From Halomarina litorea (GTDB lineage Archaea; Halobacteriota; Halobacteria; Halobacteriales; Haloarculaceae): a DNA stretch of 64,000 nt. Position 1 is the first letter of the stretch; each line of letters begins with the position of its first letter. The notes below the pieces were generated by a model, which was given only the letters and a program-made list of their open reading frames with translations, made no database searches and was not told the DNA's origin. The DNA lies in the NCBI RefSeq assembly GCF_024227715.1, contig NZ_CP100448.1:2997655-3061654 (forward strand). Reading direction: 5' to 3'. Shown here one piece after another: positions 44,560 through 53,262 of the stretch. The position numbers and the translations under genes were made by a program.

Positions 44560-44640
44560 GGTGGTGCGCGAGTGGTGCGAATGGTGGTGCGCGAGTGGTG
44601 CGAGTGGTGGTGCGCGAGTGGTGCGAGTGGTGGTGCGGGG
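44560..44640 (+). repeat. 23-bp tandem repeat, 3.5 units
   Basis: Three full units (44560-44582, 44583-44605, 44606-44628) of GGTGGTGCGCGAGTGGTGCG plus AGT, then a half unit. They differ by a single base. The array lies in the 246-base gap between the divergent DUF255 and fxsA genes, upstream of both promoters. Slippage would change its copy number between strains. Confidence 0.9.
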
Positions 44641-44717
44641 GGTCGGCGGTGACGGTGGCGCGGTGGCAGACCCCTGCAGTCGGAACACGTTTGCATATCG
44701 GCCCAGTACTCGGGACT

Positions 44718-45221
44718 ATGGGCTTGCTCCGGGTCATCGGGCTGTTGTTGCTCATTCCGCTGTTCGACATGGTCCTCCTCGTGGTGGTCGCGAACTGGAT
44801 CGGCATCGTCCCGTCGGTGGCGCTGGTCGTCCTGACCGCGCTCGTCGGGATGTTGCTCGTGCGGGCGGAGGGGAGACACACCCTCAGACGCATCCAGCAG
44901 AAGCTCTCGACGGGCCGCCTGCCAGAGGACGAACTCATCGACGGTGCGTTGCTCATCGCCGCCGGGGCGATGTTGCTCACGCCCGGCCTCGTGACGGACG
45001 CCATCGGCCTGCTGTTGACGCTCCCACCGACGCGCTACCCCGTCCGGGTGGCGGTCCGGAAGTTCGTCGTCACGCCGTACGTGGACGCCAAGACGGGCGG
45101 CATCTACACCGGTCAGGTGTACACCGGGGGCTTCCCGAACCCCGACCAGGGGTCGTCGGACACCTACGACATGGACGACGACGAGTACGACGTGAGCCGC
45201 GGGTCCGGCAGCGAGAACTGA
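44718..45221 (+). CDS. FxsA family membrane protein
   Basis: A 167-aa protein with hydrophobic segments at about 4-20, 25-45 and 77-100. The pattern LLLLIPLFDMVLLVVVANWIG, then LRRIQQKLSTGRLPEDELIDG and AGAMLLTPGLVTDAIGLLLTLPPTR defines the FxsA family (landmarks given in parts). The E. coli member suppresses phage T7 exclusion by F; the normal role is unclear. A GCATATC box 27 bases before ATG 44718 supports the start. The C-terminal tail is acidic and tyrosine-rich. Confidence 0.9.
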   Translation: MGLLRVIGLLLLIPLFDMVLLVVVANWIGIVPSVALVVLTALVGMLLVRAEGRHTLRRIQQKLSTGRLPEDELIDGALLIAAGAMLLTPGLVTDAIGLLLTLPPTRYPVRVAVRKFVVTPYVDAKTGGIYTGQVYTGGFPNPDQGSSDTYDMDDDEYDVSRGSGSEN

Positions 45222-45286
45222 CGCACGGTTCCGTCGAAGCGACACGCTTAATTGTATTACGGGGGTACGACCTGATGCGCCCAGTC

Positions 45287-45360
45287 GGGTCGGTAGCTCA
45301 GTCAGGTTGAGCGCTCGGCTGATAACCGGGAGGTCCGCGGTTCAAATCCGTGCCGACCCA
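45287..45360 (+). tRNA. tRNA-Ile (GAT)
   Basis: 74-nt cloverleaf: acceptor GGGTCGG/CCGACCC with discriminator A, D-arm GCTC...GAGC, anticodon stem CTCGG/CCGGG with loop CTGATAA (anticodon GAT) and a T-arm with the TTCAAAT loop. No intron and no encoded CCA. An AT-rich CTTAATTGTATT lies about 30-40 bases upstream as promoter. Confidence 0.96.
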
Positions 45361-45529
45361 CTCCACCGGGGACGCGTTCCCCACCAGACGACGGGCGCAC
45401 CTCCCCAGCCATCTAACTTCCGACGCTACCCGACGAGCGACGGGTACGCGTCGCTCTCCGTTCGTCTCCCGATAGCGACTGCGCTCCTCGGCGGGTGCGC
45501 AAAGAGTGAGTTTGCCGCGAGCGAATCGG

Positions 45530-45679
45530 CTACTTCGTCTGACTCCGCTCGCGGGAGACGTCGGCGATTCCTGCGTTCGCCGAACAACTCGGACACGCCA
45601 TCACATCGCCGTCGTTGTCGGCGAAGACCGTTGCGAACCGCTCCGATACGTGCGCATCGCAGTGGTCACAGGTCGGCAT
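45530..45679 (-). CDS. small zinc-finger protein (DUF7563-like)
   Basis: A 49-aa protein on the minus strand: MPTCDHCDAHVSERFATVFA at the start, then MACPSCSANAGIADV. Two CxxC pairs (residues 4-7 and about 29-32) make a zinc ribbon. This short protein type is widespread in haloarchaea, and I believe it corresponds to DUF7563, though the name is from memory. Intergenic sequence lies on both sides (tRNA-Ile and the CBS gene). Confidence 0.75.
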   Translation of the reverse strand: MPTCDHCDAHVSERFATVFADNDGDVMACPSCSANAGIADVSRERSQTK

Positions 45680-45838
45680 GTCCACCGGTCAGACGAGGGG
45701 GGGTTCCTTTGGTGTTGTGCCTGTCAGATTCCAACAAAATACCGGCAATCGGCGTACCCGAACGGGACGAACGCGCGTCGACGTGCCGACGCGATACCGC
45801 GCGGACTGCACAGAAAGCGACGGTCCTCCCGGACGCGA

Positions 45839-46249
45839 CTACGCCGGCGTGGGCGTCTGGACGTGCGAGAGGTACGCCGCGAGGTCGGTGGTGGTGACCA
45901 TCCCGATGAGGCCGCCGTCCTCGTCGACGACGGGGAGGTGGTGGATGCCGTAGGTGATCATCCGGTCGGCCAGTTCGTGGATGGGGTCCTGTGCCGACGC
46001 GGTCACCACGTCCGTCGTCATGTAGCGCGAGACGGCCGTCTCCGCCTTCGGGTGGCTCTTGGCGACGATGCTGACGAAGTCCGTCGTCGTCAGGATGCCC
46101 TCCAGTCGGCCCTCGTCGTCGACCACCAGCACCGACCCGATGTCGTTGTCCAGCATCGTCCGCGCCGCCTCCTCGACGAGGGTGTCGGGCGTGACGGTGT
46201 AGAGGTTCGAGGACATCAACTGACCGGCGAAAATATCGTCCATAATCAT
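45839..46249 (-). CDS. CBS-domain pair protein
   Basis: A 136-aa stand-alone CBS pair (Bateman module). CBS1 covers about residues 15-65 (ILTTTDFVSIVAKS) and CBS2 about 75-130 (GIHHLPVVDEDGGLIGMVTTTDLAAYL). Such proteins bind adenosine nucleotides and act as energy sensors for partner proteins. Two ATGs are possible, 46249 and 46243; a GCTTATC box on the minus strand about 27 bases upstream of 46249 favours the first. Partner unknown. Confidence 0.9.
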   Translation of the reverse strand: MIMDDIFAGQLMSSNLYTVTPDTLVEEAARTMLDNDIGSVLVVDDEGRLEGILTTTDFVSIVAKSHPKAETAVSRYMTTDVVTASAQDPIHELADRMITYGIHHLPVVDEDGGLIGMVTTTDLAAYLSHVQTPTPA

Positions 46250-46497
46250 CGTTAATGCGTGACTCTGATAAGCGTTGTCGTCGTGTCAAACTGGAGGCGG
46301 CCCGCGCACGAGACGCCTCCCGAGGACTCACTAGACGGGAAGGAGGTCCGTCCCGTCCGCGTGTTCGTCGGTCGGTTCCACCCGAAACGGGGGAGTTCTG
46401 TGAACGTGTACCATAGCCGTGGGGTGGGCTACTGTGACGAGGCGTAGTTGGCGTATGCCCTCTCCCAGACTCACCGGGAGAGTCAGAGAGGGGTAGG

Positions 46498-46713
46498 CTA
46501 CAGGTCCAAACAGCGAGCGTGAGCCTCTCGAAAAACATCGTCAAGGTGAGTAATTTTCGATCGGTTGACTCTACCACCCGAGAACTCACAGCTACAGTCA
46601 ACATCGGAACACTCGAAGTGAACAGTCCAGCAGTCAGGTTCGCTTGACACGCCGTACAGGAGAGGGGCACCACACTGTGAGCAGTTCGCATCGTCGCTTC
46701 GCCGCATGATCAT
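46498..46713 (-). CDS. small zinc-ribbon-like protein at edge of restriction island
   Basis: A 71-aa protein with CSQCG near residue 11 and CSDVDCSC near residue 35, likely zinc ligands. Its base composition is lower in GC than the surroundings and like the adjacent mcrB-like gene, which is divergent from it, 81 bases away. ATG 46713 is chosen; 46707 or the longer 46764 are alternatives. It may be a regulator or accessory of the island. Function unknown. Confidence 0.6.
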   Translation of the reverse strand: MIMRRSDDANCSQCGAPLLYGVSSEPDCWTVHFECSDVDCSCEFSGGRVNRSKITHLDDVFREAHARCLDL

Positions 46714-46793
46714 ACGACGATTGGTCGAGGTATCAGGTATGAACTTCCGGGGGAACCTCCACATTTATCAGATAGCGTACCACAGCAGAATTA

Positions 46794-48341
46794 ATGACGT
46801 ATGACGGTCCCGGCGTGTTTCGGGCACCGTACGGAAACGACGACGCACTAGAGAACTTCCATCGGACGGTTTTGGATGGCGTCGAGATCGAGACAGTTGC
46901 TCCACATACAGAGGTGACGTTCGACAATGACGTGGTCCGGCTCTGGGGAACGAAGGAAACCGTCGAATCATCTTGGTCGAACGTCAGTCCGGGTGACTAC
47001 CTCATCTTCTACCGAGACGGAACATACACGCACGCGGTCGAAGTCCTTGGGACGGAGAAGAACGAAGATCTCGGAAGACAAATCTGGCCGAATCACGAGG
47101 CGGACAAACCGTGGATCTGTATCGTCTACCTCGACGTACCGACTAGAATCGACGTCGACTCCTCGTTGGTCCACGGACTCGCCGGGTACGACATCGACTA
47201 TCCGATGGGTTTCAGCCCCCTGAACGACATGGGAATCGGTGGGCTCCGAGGGAAGTATGGGTCTATCGAGCAGTTCGCTACGGGACCAGAACGTGAAACC
47301 CTACCCGACATCGAAGTCGTTTCGGCACCATCGATCACCATCCCACCCGAAGCGATTTCCGAGTTGTACTTCCCTAATAAGCAGAAGCAGGAGATCACGA
47401 GTCAGATATCCACAGCAATCAACGCCGGGAAGCACGTCGTTCTGACCGGACCACCCGGCACCGGAAAGACCGAAATCGCTCGCCTCGTCTGTGAGTACCT
47501 CGCCAGTGAGTACGGAGACCACTACACGGGGTATCAAACGACGACCGCAACAGCGGACTGGTCGACGTTTGAAACAGTCGGTGGCTACATGCCTGATGAG
47601 GGGGATGGGGACCTCCAGTTCGAACCCGGGCAAGTCCTCAGACGATTCAAGCGAGACGGAGTGCAGCAGAACGAACCGCTCATCGTCGACGAGATCAACC
47701 GAGCGGACATTGACAAGGCGTTCGGTCAGTTGTTCACACTCCTCTCGGGGCACGCCGTGCAACTGCCGTACAAGCGAGCGGGTCGGGAAATCGAGGTCAA
47801 GTTGGGCGAGAACTTCGAAGGGACTCCAGAGGCACACGAGTACGTAATGCCCGCGTCGTGGCGACTGTTCGCGACCATGAACAGCTACGACAAGACGTCG
47901 CTCTATGAGCTCTCGTACGCATTCATGCGGCGATTCGCGTTCGTCCACATCGACGCACCGTCCGTCCCCGAGGATGAGGCGGGTCAGACGGCGCTCGTAG
48001 GAGAGTACGCGAACGTATGGGAGATAACAGCTGATGAGGACTCACTCCGTGCGGTCGGAATCGTATGGCATGCGACCAACACTGCTGTCCAGAACCGGAA
48101 CATCGGCCCAGCGATAATCAAAGATCTCCTGTCCCATCTAGAGCAAGCCCCTCGTGATCCAGAGGCGAGAAGACGAGTACTGACCCGAGCGGTAGTGAGT
48201 TACGTTTTCCCACAGCTAGAAGGCGTCCCGCGTCGTGGTCGGGTCGTTGAGCGAATCGCGTCGACGGGTGTCGTCGACGGCAAGGAACTACGACGGTCTG
48301 CGGGGGAGATACTCGCCGTCGACCTCGAACAGGATGGATAG
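46794..48341 (+). CDS. McrB-like AAA+ ATPase with N-terminal EVE/PUA-like domain
   Basis: A 515-aa protein. Residues about 60-113 (WSNVSPGDYLIFYRDGTYTH, then LGRQIW and KPWICIVYLD) look like an EVE/PUA-type fold, a modified-base reader. The McrB-type AAA+ motor follows: Walker A GPPGTGKT (219-226), Walker B with the McrB signature LIVDEINRADIDKAFGQLF, and sensor ATMNSYDKTSLYELSYAFMRRF. It probably moves on DNA by GTP or ATP hydrolysis and activates the nuclease encoded next, which overlaps it by 8 bases. Lower GC indicates transfer. Confidence 0.85.
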   Translation: MTYDGPGVFRAPYGNDDALENFHRTVLDGVEIETVAPHTEVTFDNDVVRLWGTKETVESSWSNVSPGDYLIFYRDGTYTHAVEVLGTEKNEDLGRQIWPNHEADKPWICIVYLDVPTRIDVDSSLVHGLAGYDIDYPMGFSPLNDMGIGGLRGKYGSIEQFATGPERETLPDIEVVSAPSITIPPEAISELYFPNKQKQEITSQISTAINAGKHVVLTGPPGTGKTEIARLVCEYLASEYGDHYTGYQTTTATADWSTFETVGGYMPDEGDGDLQFEPGQVLRRFKRDGVQQNEPLIVDEINRADIDKAFGQLFTLLSGHAVQLPYKRAGREIEVKLGENFEGTPEAHEYVMPASWRLFATMNSYDKTSLYELSYAFMRRFAFVHIDAPSVPEDEAGQTALVGEYANVWEITADEDSLRAVGIVWHATNTAVQNRNIGPAIIKDLLSHLEQAPRDPEARRRVLTRAVVSYVFPQLEGVPRRGRVVERIASTGVVDGKELRRSAGEILAVDLEQDG

Positions 48342-49695
48342 AGACGAACTTCTCGGGGAACTCACGCAGGACGTATTCGCCTACGTGATGCACGGCACGT
48401 TCTCCGAGCGACGGTTCGTGGGTGAGATTCGTCCGTCCGGTCTCGGTGAACGGTTCGAGGACTTCGAATCGCTGGTACGACTCCACTTCGTACTCCGGCC
48501 GGAGGTAGTCGACTTCGTCGAACAGCTCCCGCGCCGGATCCGCAGCGTCAAAACACAGACAGAGGATAGCAGGTCGCGGCAGCGAGGGCACGCCAGCGGG
48601 CGAGTCGATTGGTCTGCGACGGTCCGGGAACGATACTCCCGTGCACCCGGGGACAAGTCGTTGTTCGTCTGTGAGAACCGGACCGAGAACTACGACGTTC
48701 CCGAGAACATCGTCTTGAAGCGAATCCTCTCACTCGTCCACCGGACACTGGTTGATTGCCAAACCCACTTGCAGAAGGAGTACGACTGGGTAACGGACCG
48801 ATGGAAGGAGAATCTCGAACTAGCGGAGACGCTGATCGAGATTTTCGAACGGAACGTCCATGTTACCCGCATCCGGGACCCGACCGAGTACGAACCGACC
48901 GAACGAATGCTCCGTGCTGCAGAGGAGTCACGCAGTGAGATCTATCGTGACGCCGCGCGACTCTTACGTGAGTACCACGATGCAGCACGTGGCGACGAGG
49001 ACGCAATCAGAGACCTCTTAGCGTCGACAGCAATCACCCCTGACGACGACGAGACACTTCTCGAACTGTTCGTCCTGTTCAAATACATCAGAGTAATCGA
49101 AGAGCTACAGGACGAGAACTTCACGCTTCGGACCATCGAATCAGGGACACAGGAAATCGCTCGCCTCCAAGGTGGTGACAGCGAGTTCGTTCTGTACCAC
49201 GACCGCTCCGGAAGAAGCAGGGGACTGAGTTTCACGACGGCGGAACACGACAAACCTCGGGCCGAACTCGGACGTGCGGAGATGGTGAAACGGGAGGCAC
49301 AGGAGACCACAGCCAACTACTTCAGGGACGACGATCTGTCGCGCCGCAGCAATCGACCGGACGTCATCGTTCTTGAGGTCCGTGGAGATGACCGACGAGA
49401 GTACCTTATTACCGAGGTCAAGAACTCCACCCGCCGCGAGACGATTCGGCAAGGAATCGAAGAGACTCTGGAGTACGTCGCGTTTCTCAGACAGGATGGA
49501 GAGTTCGTCTTCGACCGAGATACCGACTTCTTCGGTTCGGGATGGAATGGATTGCTCGTCGTTCAAGACCTGAAAGACATGGAGACGGCCCGATTGGAGG
49601 ACCAACAGTCGATTCGAATTCTTCAGGCATCAGAGGTGTCAGACCGACTGCGAGACATCCTACTTGGTGTCCTCTCGAACAAACCATCTGACTGA
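48334..49695 (+). CDS. McrC-like/DUF2357-type PD-(D/E)XK nuclease
   Basis: A 453-aa partner of the AAA+ protein; its ATG overlaps the end of the mcrB-like gene. The C terminus holds a PD-(D/E)XK core: Asp343 (NRPDVIVLEV) and Glu361-x-Lys363 (YLITEVKNS), followed by a helix with EETLEYVAFLRQ. The middle is a long helical region (about 140-240). This arrangement fits McrC or the DUF2357 nucleases that accompany McrB homologues in modification-dependent restriction. Which of the two it is cannot be settled here. Codon use matches its partner and differs from the host. Confidence 0.78.
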   Translation: MDRDELLGELTQDVFAYVMHGTFSERRFVGEIRPSGLGERFEDFESLVRLHFVLRPEVVDFVEQLPRRIRSVKTQTEDSRSRQRGHASGRVDWSATVRERYSRAPGDKSLFVCENRTENYDVPENIVLKRILSLVHRTLVDCQTHLQKEYDWVTDRWKENLELAETLIEIFERNVHVTRIRDPTEYEPTERMLRAAEESRSEIYRDAARLLREYHDAARGDEDAIRDLLASTAITPDDDETLLELFVLFKYIRVIEELQDENFTLRTIESGTQEIARLQGGDSEFVLYHDRSGRSRGLSFTTAEHDKPRAELGRAEMVKREAQETTANYFRDDDLSRRSNRPDVIVLEVRGDDRREYLITEVKNSTRRETIRQGIEETLEYVAFLRQDGEFVFDRDTDFFGSGWNGLLVVQDLKDMETARLEDQQSIRILQASEVSDRLRDILLGVLSNKPSD

Positions 49696-49812
49696 CAGGT
49701 GAGCAAGCAACCCTGCTGGGTCAGCCTCTTCTTATCCGGAGACCGTCCGGGTCGCCGGACAATCTTTTCAATCAGATGAAACTTTTTCCCGTCCGATAGC
49801 CTCCCTCCACGC

Positions 49813-51165
49813 ATGACCACGACCGACGAACTCGCCACCTTCGCCGGGGAGGTGTCGTTCGACGAACTCCCCGACGAGGTCGTCGAGGAACTGAAGAAGC
49901 GCGTGCTCGACTCGCTGGGGATCGCGGTGGGTGCGATGGGCGCGACGCCCGTCGAACAGGTCCGGCGGACCGTCGAGGGGGCGAACGCCGACGGCGCGTG
50001 TCGCCTGTGGGGGTCCGACAGGCGGGCACCGTCGGACGACGCGGCGATGCTCAACACCGCGCTCGTCAGGTATCTGGACTTCATGGACTCCTTCCTCGCG
50101 CCGGGCGAGACGCCACACCCGAGCGACAACGTCGCGGCCGTCGTCGCGATGGGGGAAGCGGGCGACGTGAGCGGCGCGGACCTCCTCGCGGCCGTCGGGG
50201 TGGCCTACGAGGTACAGGGGGAACTGGCGTGGAACGCGCCCGTCCGGGACCGGGGGTGGGACCACGTCACCCACACGGTTCTCTCGGCGGCCTGCGGGGC
50301 GGCCCACGTCGCCGGACTGGACTACGAGGAGTTCAGGAACGCCGTCGGCATCGCGGGGACGGCCCACAACGCCCTCCGGGTCACGCGGACGGGAGGCATC
50401 AACGAGTGGAAGGGCGTCGCGAGCGCCAACACCGCCCGCAACGCCGTCTACAGCGTGATGCTCGCCGCTCAGGGGATGGAGGGGCCGACGAACCTCTTCG
50501 AGGGACAGAAGGGGTGGAAGCAGGTGGTGTCGGGGCCGTTCGAGATAGACCCCAGCCCCGAGTGCTCGCGCGTCTTCGACACGATGACGAAGCGGTACGT
50601 CGCCGAGACGTACGCCCAGTCGGCCGTCGAGGGCATCATCGAACTCGCGACGGCACACGACGTGGACCCCGGCGAGGTGGTCGCCGTCCGCCTCGACACC
50701 TTCGCCGGGGCGAAACTCATCATCGGAGGCGGCGAGGGGTCGCGCTACGAGGTGGAGACGAAGGCGCAGGCCGACCACTCGCTGCCCTACATGCTCGCGG
50801 CGGCGCTCATCGACCGCGAGATGGGCGTCGACGCGTACGACCCGAAGCGCATCCGCCGCGAGGACGTCCAGACCCTCCTCCGGACGGTCGACGTCGAGGA
50901 GGACCCCGCGCTCACCGACCGCTTCGAGGCCGGCGAGATGCCCGCACACCTCGAGGTGGAACTCGCCGACGGGACGGTCCACCGCGTCGAGAAGGCCGAC
51001 TTCGCGGGCCACCCGAACAACCCGATGTCGTGGGAGGACGTGGTGGCGAAGTTCGAGTCACTCACGGACGGGCGCTACGACGCCGCTCACCGTGAGGCCG
51101 TCGTCGAGACGGTCCGCACCCTCGAGGACCACGACGTCTCGGACCTCGTCGCCCTCCTCGACTGA
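49813..51165 (+). CDS. MmgE/PrpD family protein
   Basis: A 450-aa protein of the 2-methylcitrate dehydratase (PrpD)/MmgE family. Landmarks are LKKRVLDSLGIAVGAM, the conserved RYLDFMDSFL and HPSDNVAAVVAMGE, and KADHSLPYMLAAALID-like sequence (QADHSLPYMLAAALID) at about residue 320. PrpD proteins dehydrate 2-methylcitrate; others in this family act on citrate or remain unassigned. No methylcitrate synthase or lyase gene is nearby, so the substrate is open. A ComA-type gene follows after 71 bases on the same strand. Confidence 0.88.
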   Translation: MTTTDELATFAGEVSFDELPDEVVEELKKRVLDSLGIAVGAMGATPVEQVRRTVEGANADGACRLWGSDRRAPSDDAAMLNTALVRYLDFMDSFLAPGETPHPSDNVAAVVAMGEAGDVSGADLLAAVGVAYEVQGELAWNAPVRDRGWDHVTHTVLSAACGAAHVAGLDYEEFRNAVGIAGTAHNALRVTRTGGINEWKGVASANTARNAVYSVMLAAQGMEGPTNLFEGQKGWKQVVSGPFEIDPSPECSRVFDTMTKRYVAETYAQSAVEGIIELATAHDVDPGEVVAVRLDTFAGAKLIIGGGEGSRYEVETKAQADHSLPYMLAAALIDREMGVDAYDPKRIRREDVQTLLRTVDVEEDPALTDRFEAGEMPAHLEVELADGTVHRVEKADFAGHPNNPMSWEDVVAKFESLTDGRYDAAHREAVVETVRTLEDHDVSDLVALLD

Positions 51166-51236
51166 CTCCCGGCGAGAGGGCGACGGGACCGAAACCTGTC
51201 AACAGCCCTATCTTCTCTCACGTGCTAGTACCCCCC

Positions 51237-52082
51237 ATGCCGATGGAAAACCGCGCGTTCGACTTCCTGCGGGTGAACGACCGGCCGGACAAGCCCCGCG
51301 AGCGTGGTATCACGGAGATTCGGGGCCCCTACTACGACCCGATGGGGCCGCGCCACCTCCGGGACATCCTGGAGACGATGGGTCACTGGGTAGACATCTA
51401 CAAGTTCTCGGGCGGGTCGTTCGCGCTGATGCCCGAGTCGGCGGTTCGCGAACTCGTCGACACCTGCCACGAGTTCGACGTGCAGGTGTCGACCGGCGGG
51501 TTCATCGAACACGTCCTCGTCGCGGACCACGACCACGTCGAGGAGTACGTCGCCGAGGCGGCCGAACTCGGCTTCGACATCGTGGAAGTCTCCTCGGGCT
51601 TCCTCGCCATCGACACGGACGACATGGTCGCGCTCACCGAACTCGTCCAGGACCACGGCCTGAAGGCGAAACCCGAGATAAACGTCCAGTTCGGGGCGGG
51701 CGGCGCCTCCAGCGTCGAGGAACTGGAGGGCGAGGCGGCCATCGACCCCGCGAGCGCCATCCACGCCGCGAAGCGCCACCTCGAGGCGGGCGCGTACAAG
51801 GTGATGGTCGAGTCCGAGGGCATCACCGAACGGGTCCGCGAGTGGCGCACCGACGTCGCCTTCGACATCGCCACCGAGGTGGGCGTCGAACACTGCGTGT
51901 TCGAGGCGGCCGACCCACCCGTCTTCGAGTGGTACATCAAAAACTTCGGGCCGAACGTCAACCTGTTCGTCGACCACTCCCAGATCGTCGAGTGCGAGTG
52001 CATGCGCTCGGGGCTGTGGGGCAAGAAGTCCTCGTGGGGGCGCATCACCAGCTACCGTCGCGAGGGTCGCCGAGGGGAGTGA
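51237..52082 (+). CDS. phosphosulfolactate synthase family (ComA-like)
   Basis: A 281-aa TIM-barrel protein of the ComA family, whose known reaction adds sulfite to phosphoenolpyruvate to give phosphosulfolactate, the first step of coenzyme M synthesis. Motifs seen are KPRERGITEIRGPYY, VDIYKFSGGSFALMP, VSTGGFIEHVL, GFDIVEVSSGFLAI and LKAKPEINVQFGAGG. ATG 51237 is favoured by a CCCTATC box 27 bases upstream. Haloarchaea are not methanogens, so the product may serve sulfolactate or another sulfonate; that is inference. Confidence 0.87.
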   Translation: MPMENRAFDFLRVNDRPDKPRERGITEIRGPYYDPMGPRHLRDILETMGHWVDIYKFSGGSFALMPESAVRELVDTCHEFDVQVSTGGFIEHVLVADHDHVEEYVAEAAELGFDIVEVSSGFLAIDTDDMVALTELVQDHGLKAKPEINVQFGAGGASSVEELEGEAAIDPASAIHAAKRHLEAGAYKVMVESEGITERVREWRTDVAFDIATEVGVEHCVFEAADPPVFEWYIKNFGPNVNLFVDHSQIVECECMRSGLWGKKSSWGRITSYRREGRRGE

Positions 52083-52089
52083 CCCGCCC

Positions 52090-52536
52090 ATGGAGCACGT
52101 CGACTACACCTACACGGTCGGCATGACCGACGAGGAGGTGGCCGACCACCTCCGGACGGAGACCAGCGGCGTCCTCTCGCTAGCGCGCGACGGGGACGCC
52201 TACGCGCTGCCCGTCTCGTACCACTACGACGGCGAGTCGCTGTACCTCCGTCTCACCGAGGACGGCCACAGCAAGAAGATGGCGTTCCTCACTGCCACCG
52301 ACGAGGCCTGCTTCCTCCTGTACGACGTCGAGGGCGAGGACTCGTGGAGCATCGTCGTCACCGGGGGGCTCCGCCGACTCACCGCCGAGGAGGACGGCGC
52401 ACTCGCGGAGGCGGGCGTCCACGCGAAGTTCGCCCCCCTGCGCGTCTTCGACGAGGACATCGACGACGTCGAGATAGCGGTGTACGAACTCGCGACGACG
52501 GCGGTGACGGGCCGTCGAACCGGTCGCCGCCTCTGA
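52090..52536 (+). CDS. pyridoxamine 5'-phosphate oxidase-like flavin-binding protein
   Basis: A 148-aa split-barrel FMN-binding protein. The N-terminal LRTETSGVLSLARDGDAYALPVSYHYDGE, the KKMAFL turn and SWSIVVTGGLRRLT are typical of the haloarchaeal PNPOx-like group. Seven bases separate it from the ComA-like gene, so they may be co-transcribed. The actual substrate is unknown; F420 or flavin-linked reductions are common in the fold. Confidence 0.82.
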   Translation: MEHVDYTYTVGMTDEEVADHLRTETSGVLSLARDGDAYALPVSYHYDGESLYLRLTEDGHSKKMAFLTATDEACFLLYDVEGEDSWSIVVTGGLRRLTAEEDGALAEAGVHAKFAPLRVFDEDIDDVEIAVYELATTAVTGRRTGRRL

Positions 52537-52579
52537 ATGACGGGCAAGGGTATTGCCCACTGGCACCACATATCACAGT

Positions 52580-52723
52580 ATGCCGACCTGCCCGCACTGC
52601 GAGACCGACCTCGACGCGTCGGACCTCTGTCGCCACGAGCGCGAGGGACTGGTGACGGTCCACTGCCCGACGTGTAACTTCGTCCTCGGCTACTACCGCG
52701 ACCGGGCGCTCCGGTACGCCTGA
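52580..52723 (+). CDS. small zinc-ribbon protein
   Basis: A 47-aa protein: MPTCPHCETDLDASDLCRHE, then VHCPTCNFVLGYYRD. The CxxC pairs at residues 4-7 and about 30-33 give a classic zinc ribbon. A TATA-like GGTATTG lies about 27-32 bases before the ATG. It fits between the flavin-binding protein and archease genes on the same strand. Function unknown. Confidence 0.75.
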   Translation: MPTCPHCETDLDASDLCRHEREGLVTVHCPTCNFVLGYYRDRALRYA

Positions 52724-52783
52724 ACCCGTGCGAGGACGCCTCGGTCGCAACCGCTTTGCCCCACCGCCCGCGACCCGGACGCC

Positions 52784-53191
52784 ATGAGCTACGAGATTCT
52801 CCCTCACCCCGCCGACGTGCGCTTCCGGGCGACCGGCCCCACCCTCGACGCGGCCTTCGCGGCGGTCGTGGACGCCTTCGCCGACCTCTCGGAGGGAGCG
52901 GGCGAGGACGGCCAGCGCCACGAGATACGCATCGAGAGCGAGGACGGCGAGGCCCTCCTGTTCGACTTCCTCGCGAAACTCGTCCTCCTCCAGGAGCTAG
53001 AGGAGTGTGCCGTCTCGCGCGCCGAGACCGTCGACATCGAGGAGCGAGGAGAGGGGTACGCCCTCGTCTCGACCGTTCGCGCCGGCCCCATCGAAGAGGC
53101 GCTGTTCGACATCAAGAGCCCCACCTACAGTCAGATGGTCGTCGAGGAACGCGACGGCGAGTGGGTACTGGAGGCGACGCTGGACATCTGA
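52784..53191 (+). CDS. archease
   Basis: A 135-aa archease, the chaperone-like cofactor that activates the RNA ligase RtcB and allows multiple turnover. Conserved acidic sites are visible in HPADVRFRATGPTLDAAFAA and LFDFLAKLVLLQE, and near the C terminus in VEERDGEWVLEATLDI. Its gene lies 71 bases before rtcB on the same strand, the arrangement known from many archaea and bacteria. Confidence 0.92.
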   Translation: MSYEILPHPADVRFRATGPTLDAAFAAVVDAFADLSEGAGEDGQRHEIRIESEDGEALLFDFLAKLVLLQELEECAVSRAETVDIEERGEGYALVSTVRAGPIEEALFDIKSPTYSQMVVEERDGEWVLEATLDI

Positions 53192-53262
53192 CCCGCGACG
53201 GGACGGTCCCCGACCCACGCACGTCGCGGGTGACTTTTCCCCTCGCCGCCGAAACTCGGGGT

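Noticed and set aside
44512-44700. Ser/His/Thr/Pro-rich frames across the 23-bp repeat array
   Set aside because: They are translations of the tandem repeat itself and not proteins.
46259-46447. 62-codon frame between the CBS gene and the zinc-ribbon gene
   Set aside because: Its start lies inside the CBS promoter and the composition is not acidic; no supporting motif.
45287-49740. Integration of the restriction island at tRNA-Ile
   Set aside because: No copy of the tRNA-Ile 3' end is seen near the right edge of the island, and ordinary genes lie between the tRNA and the island.
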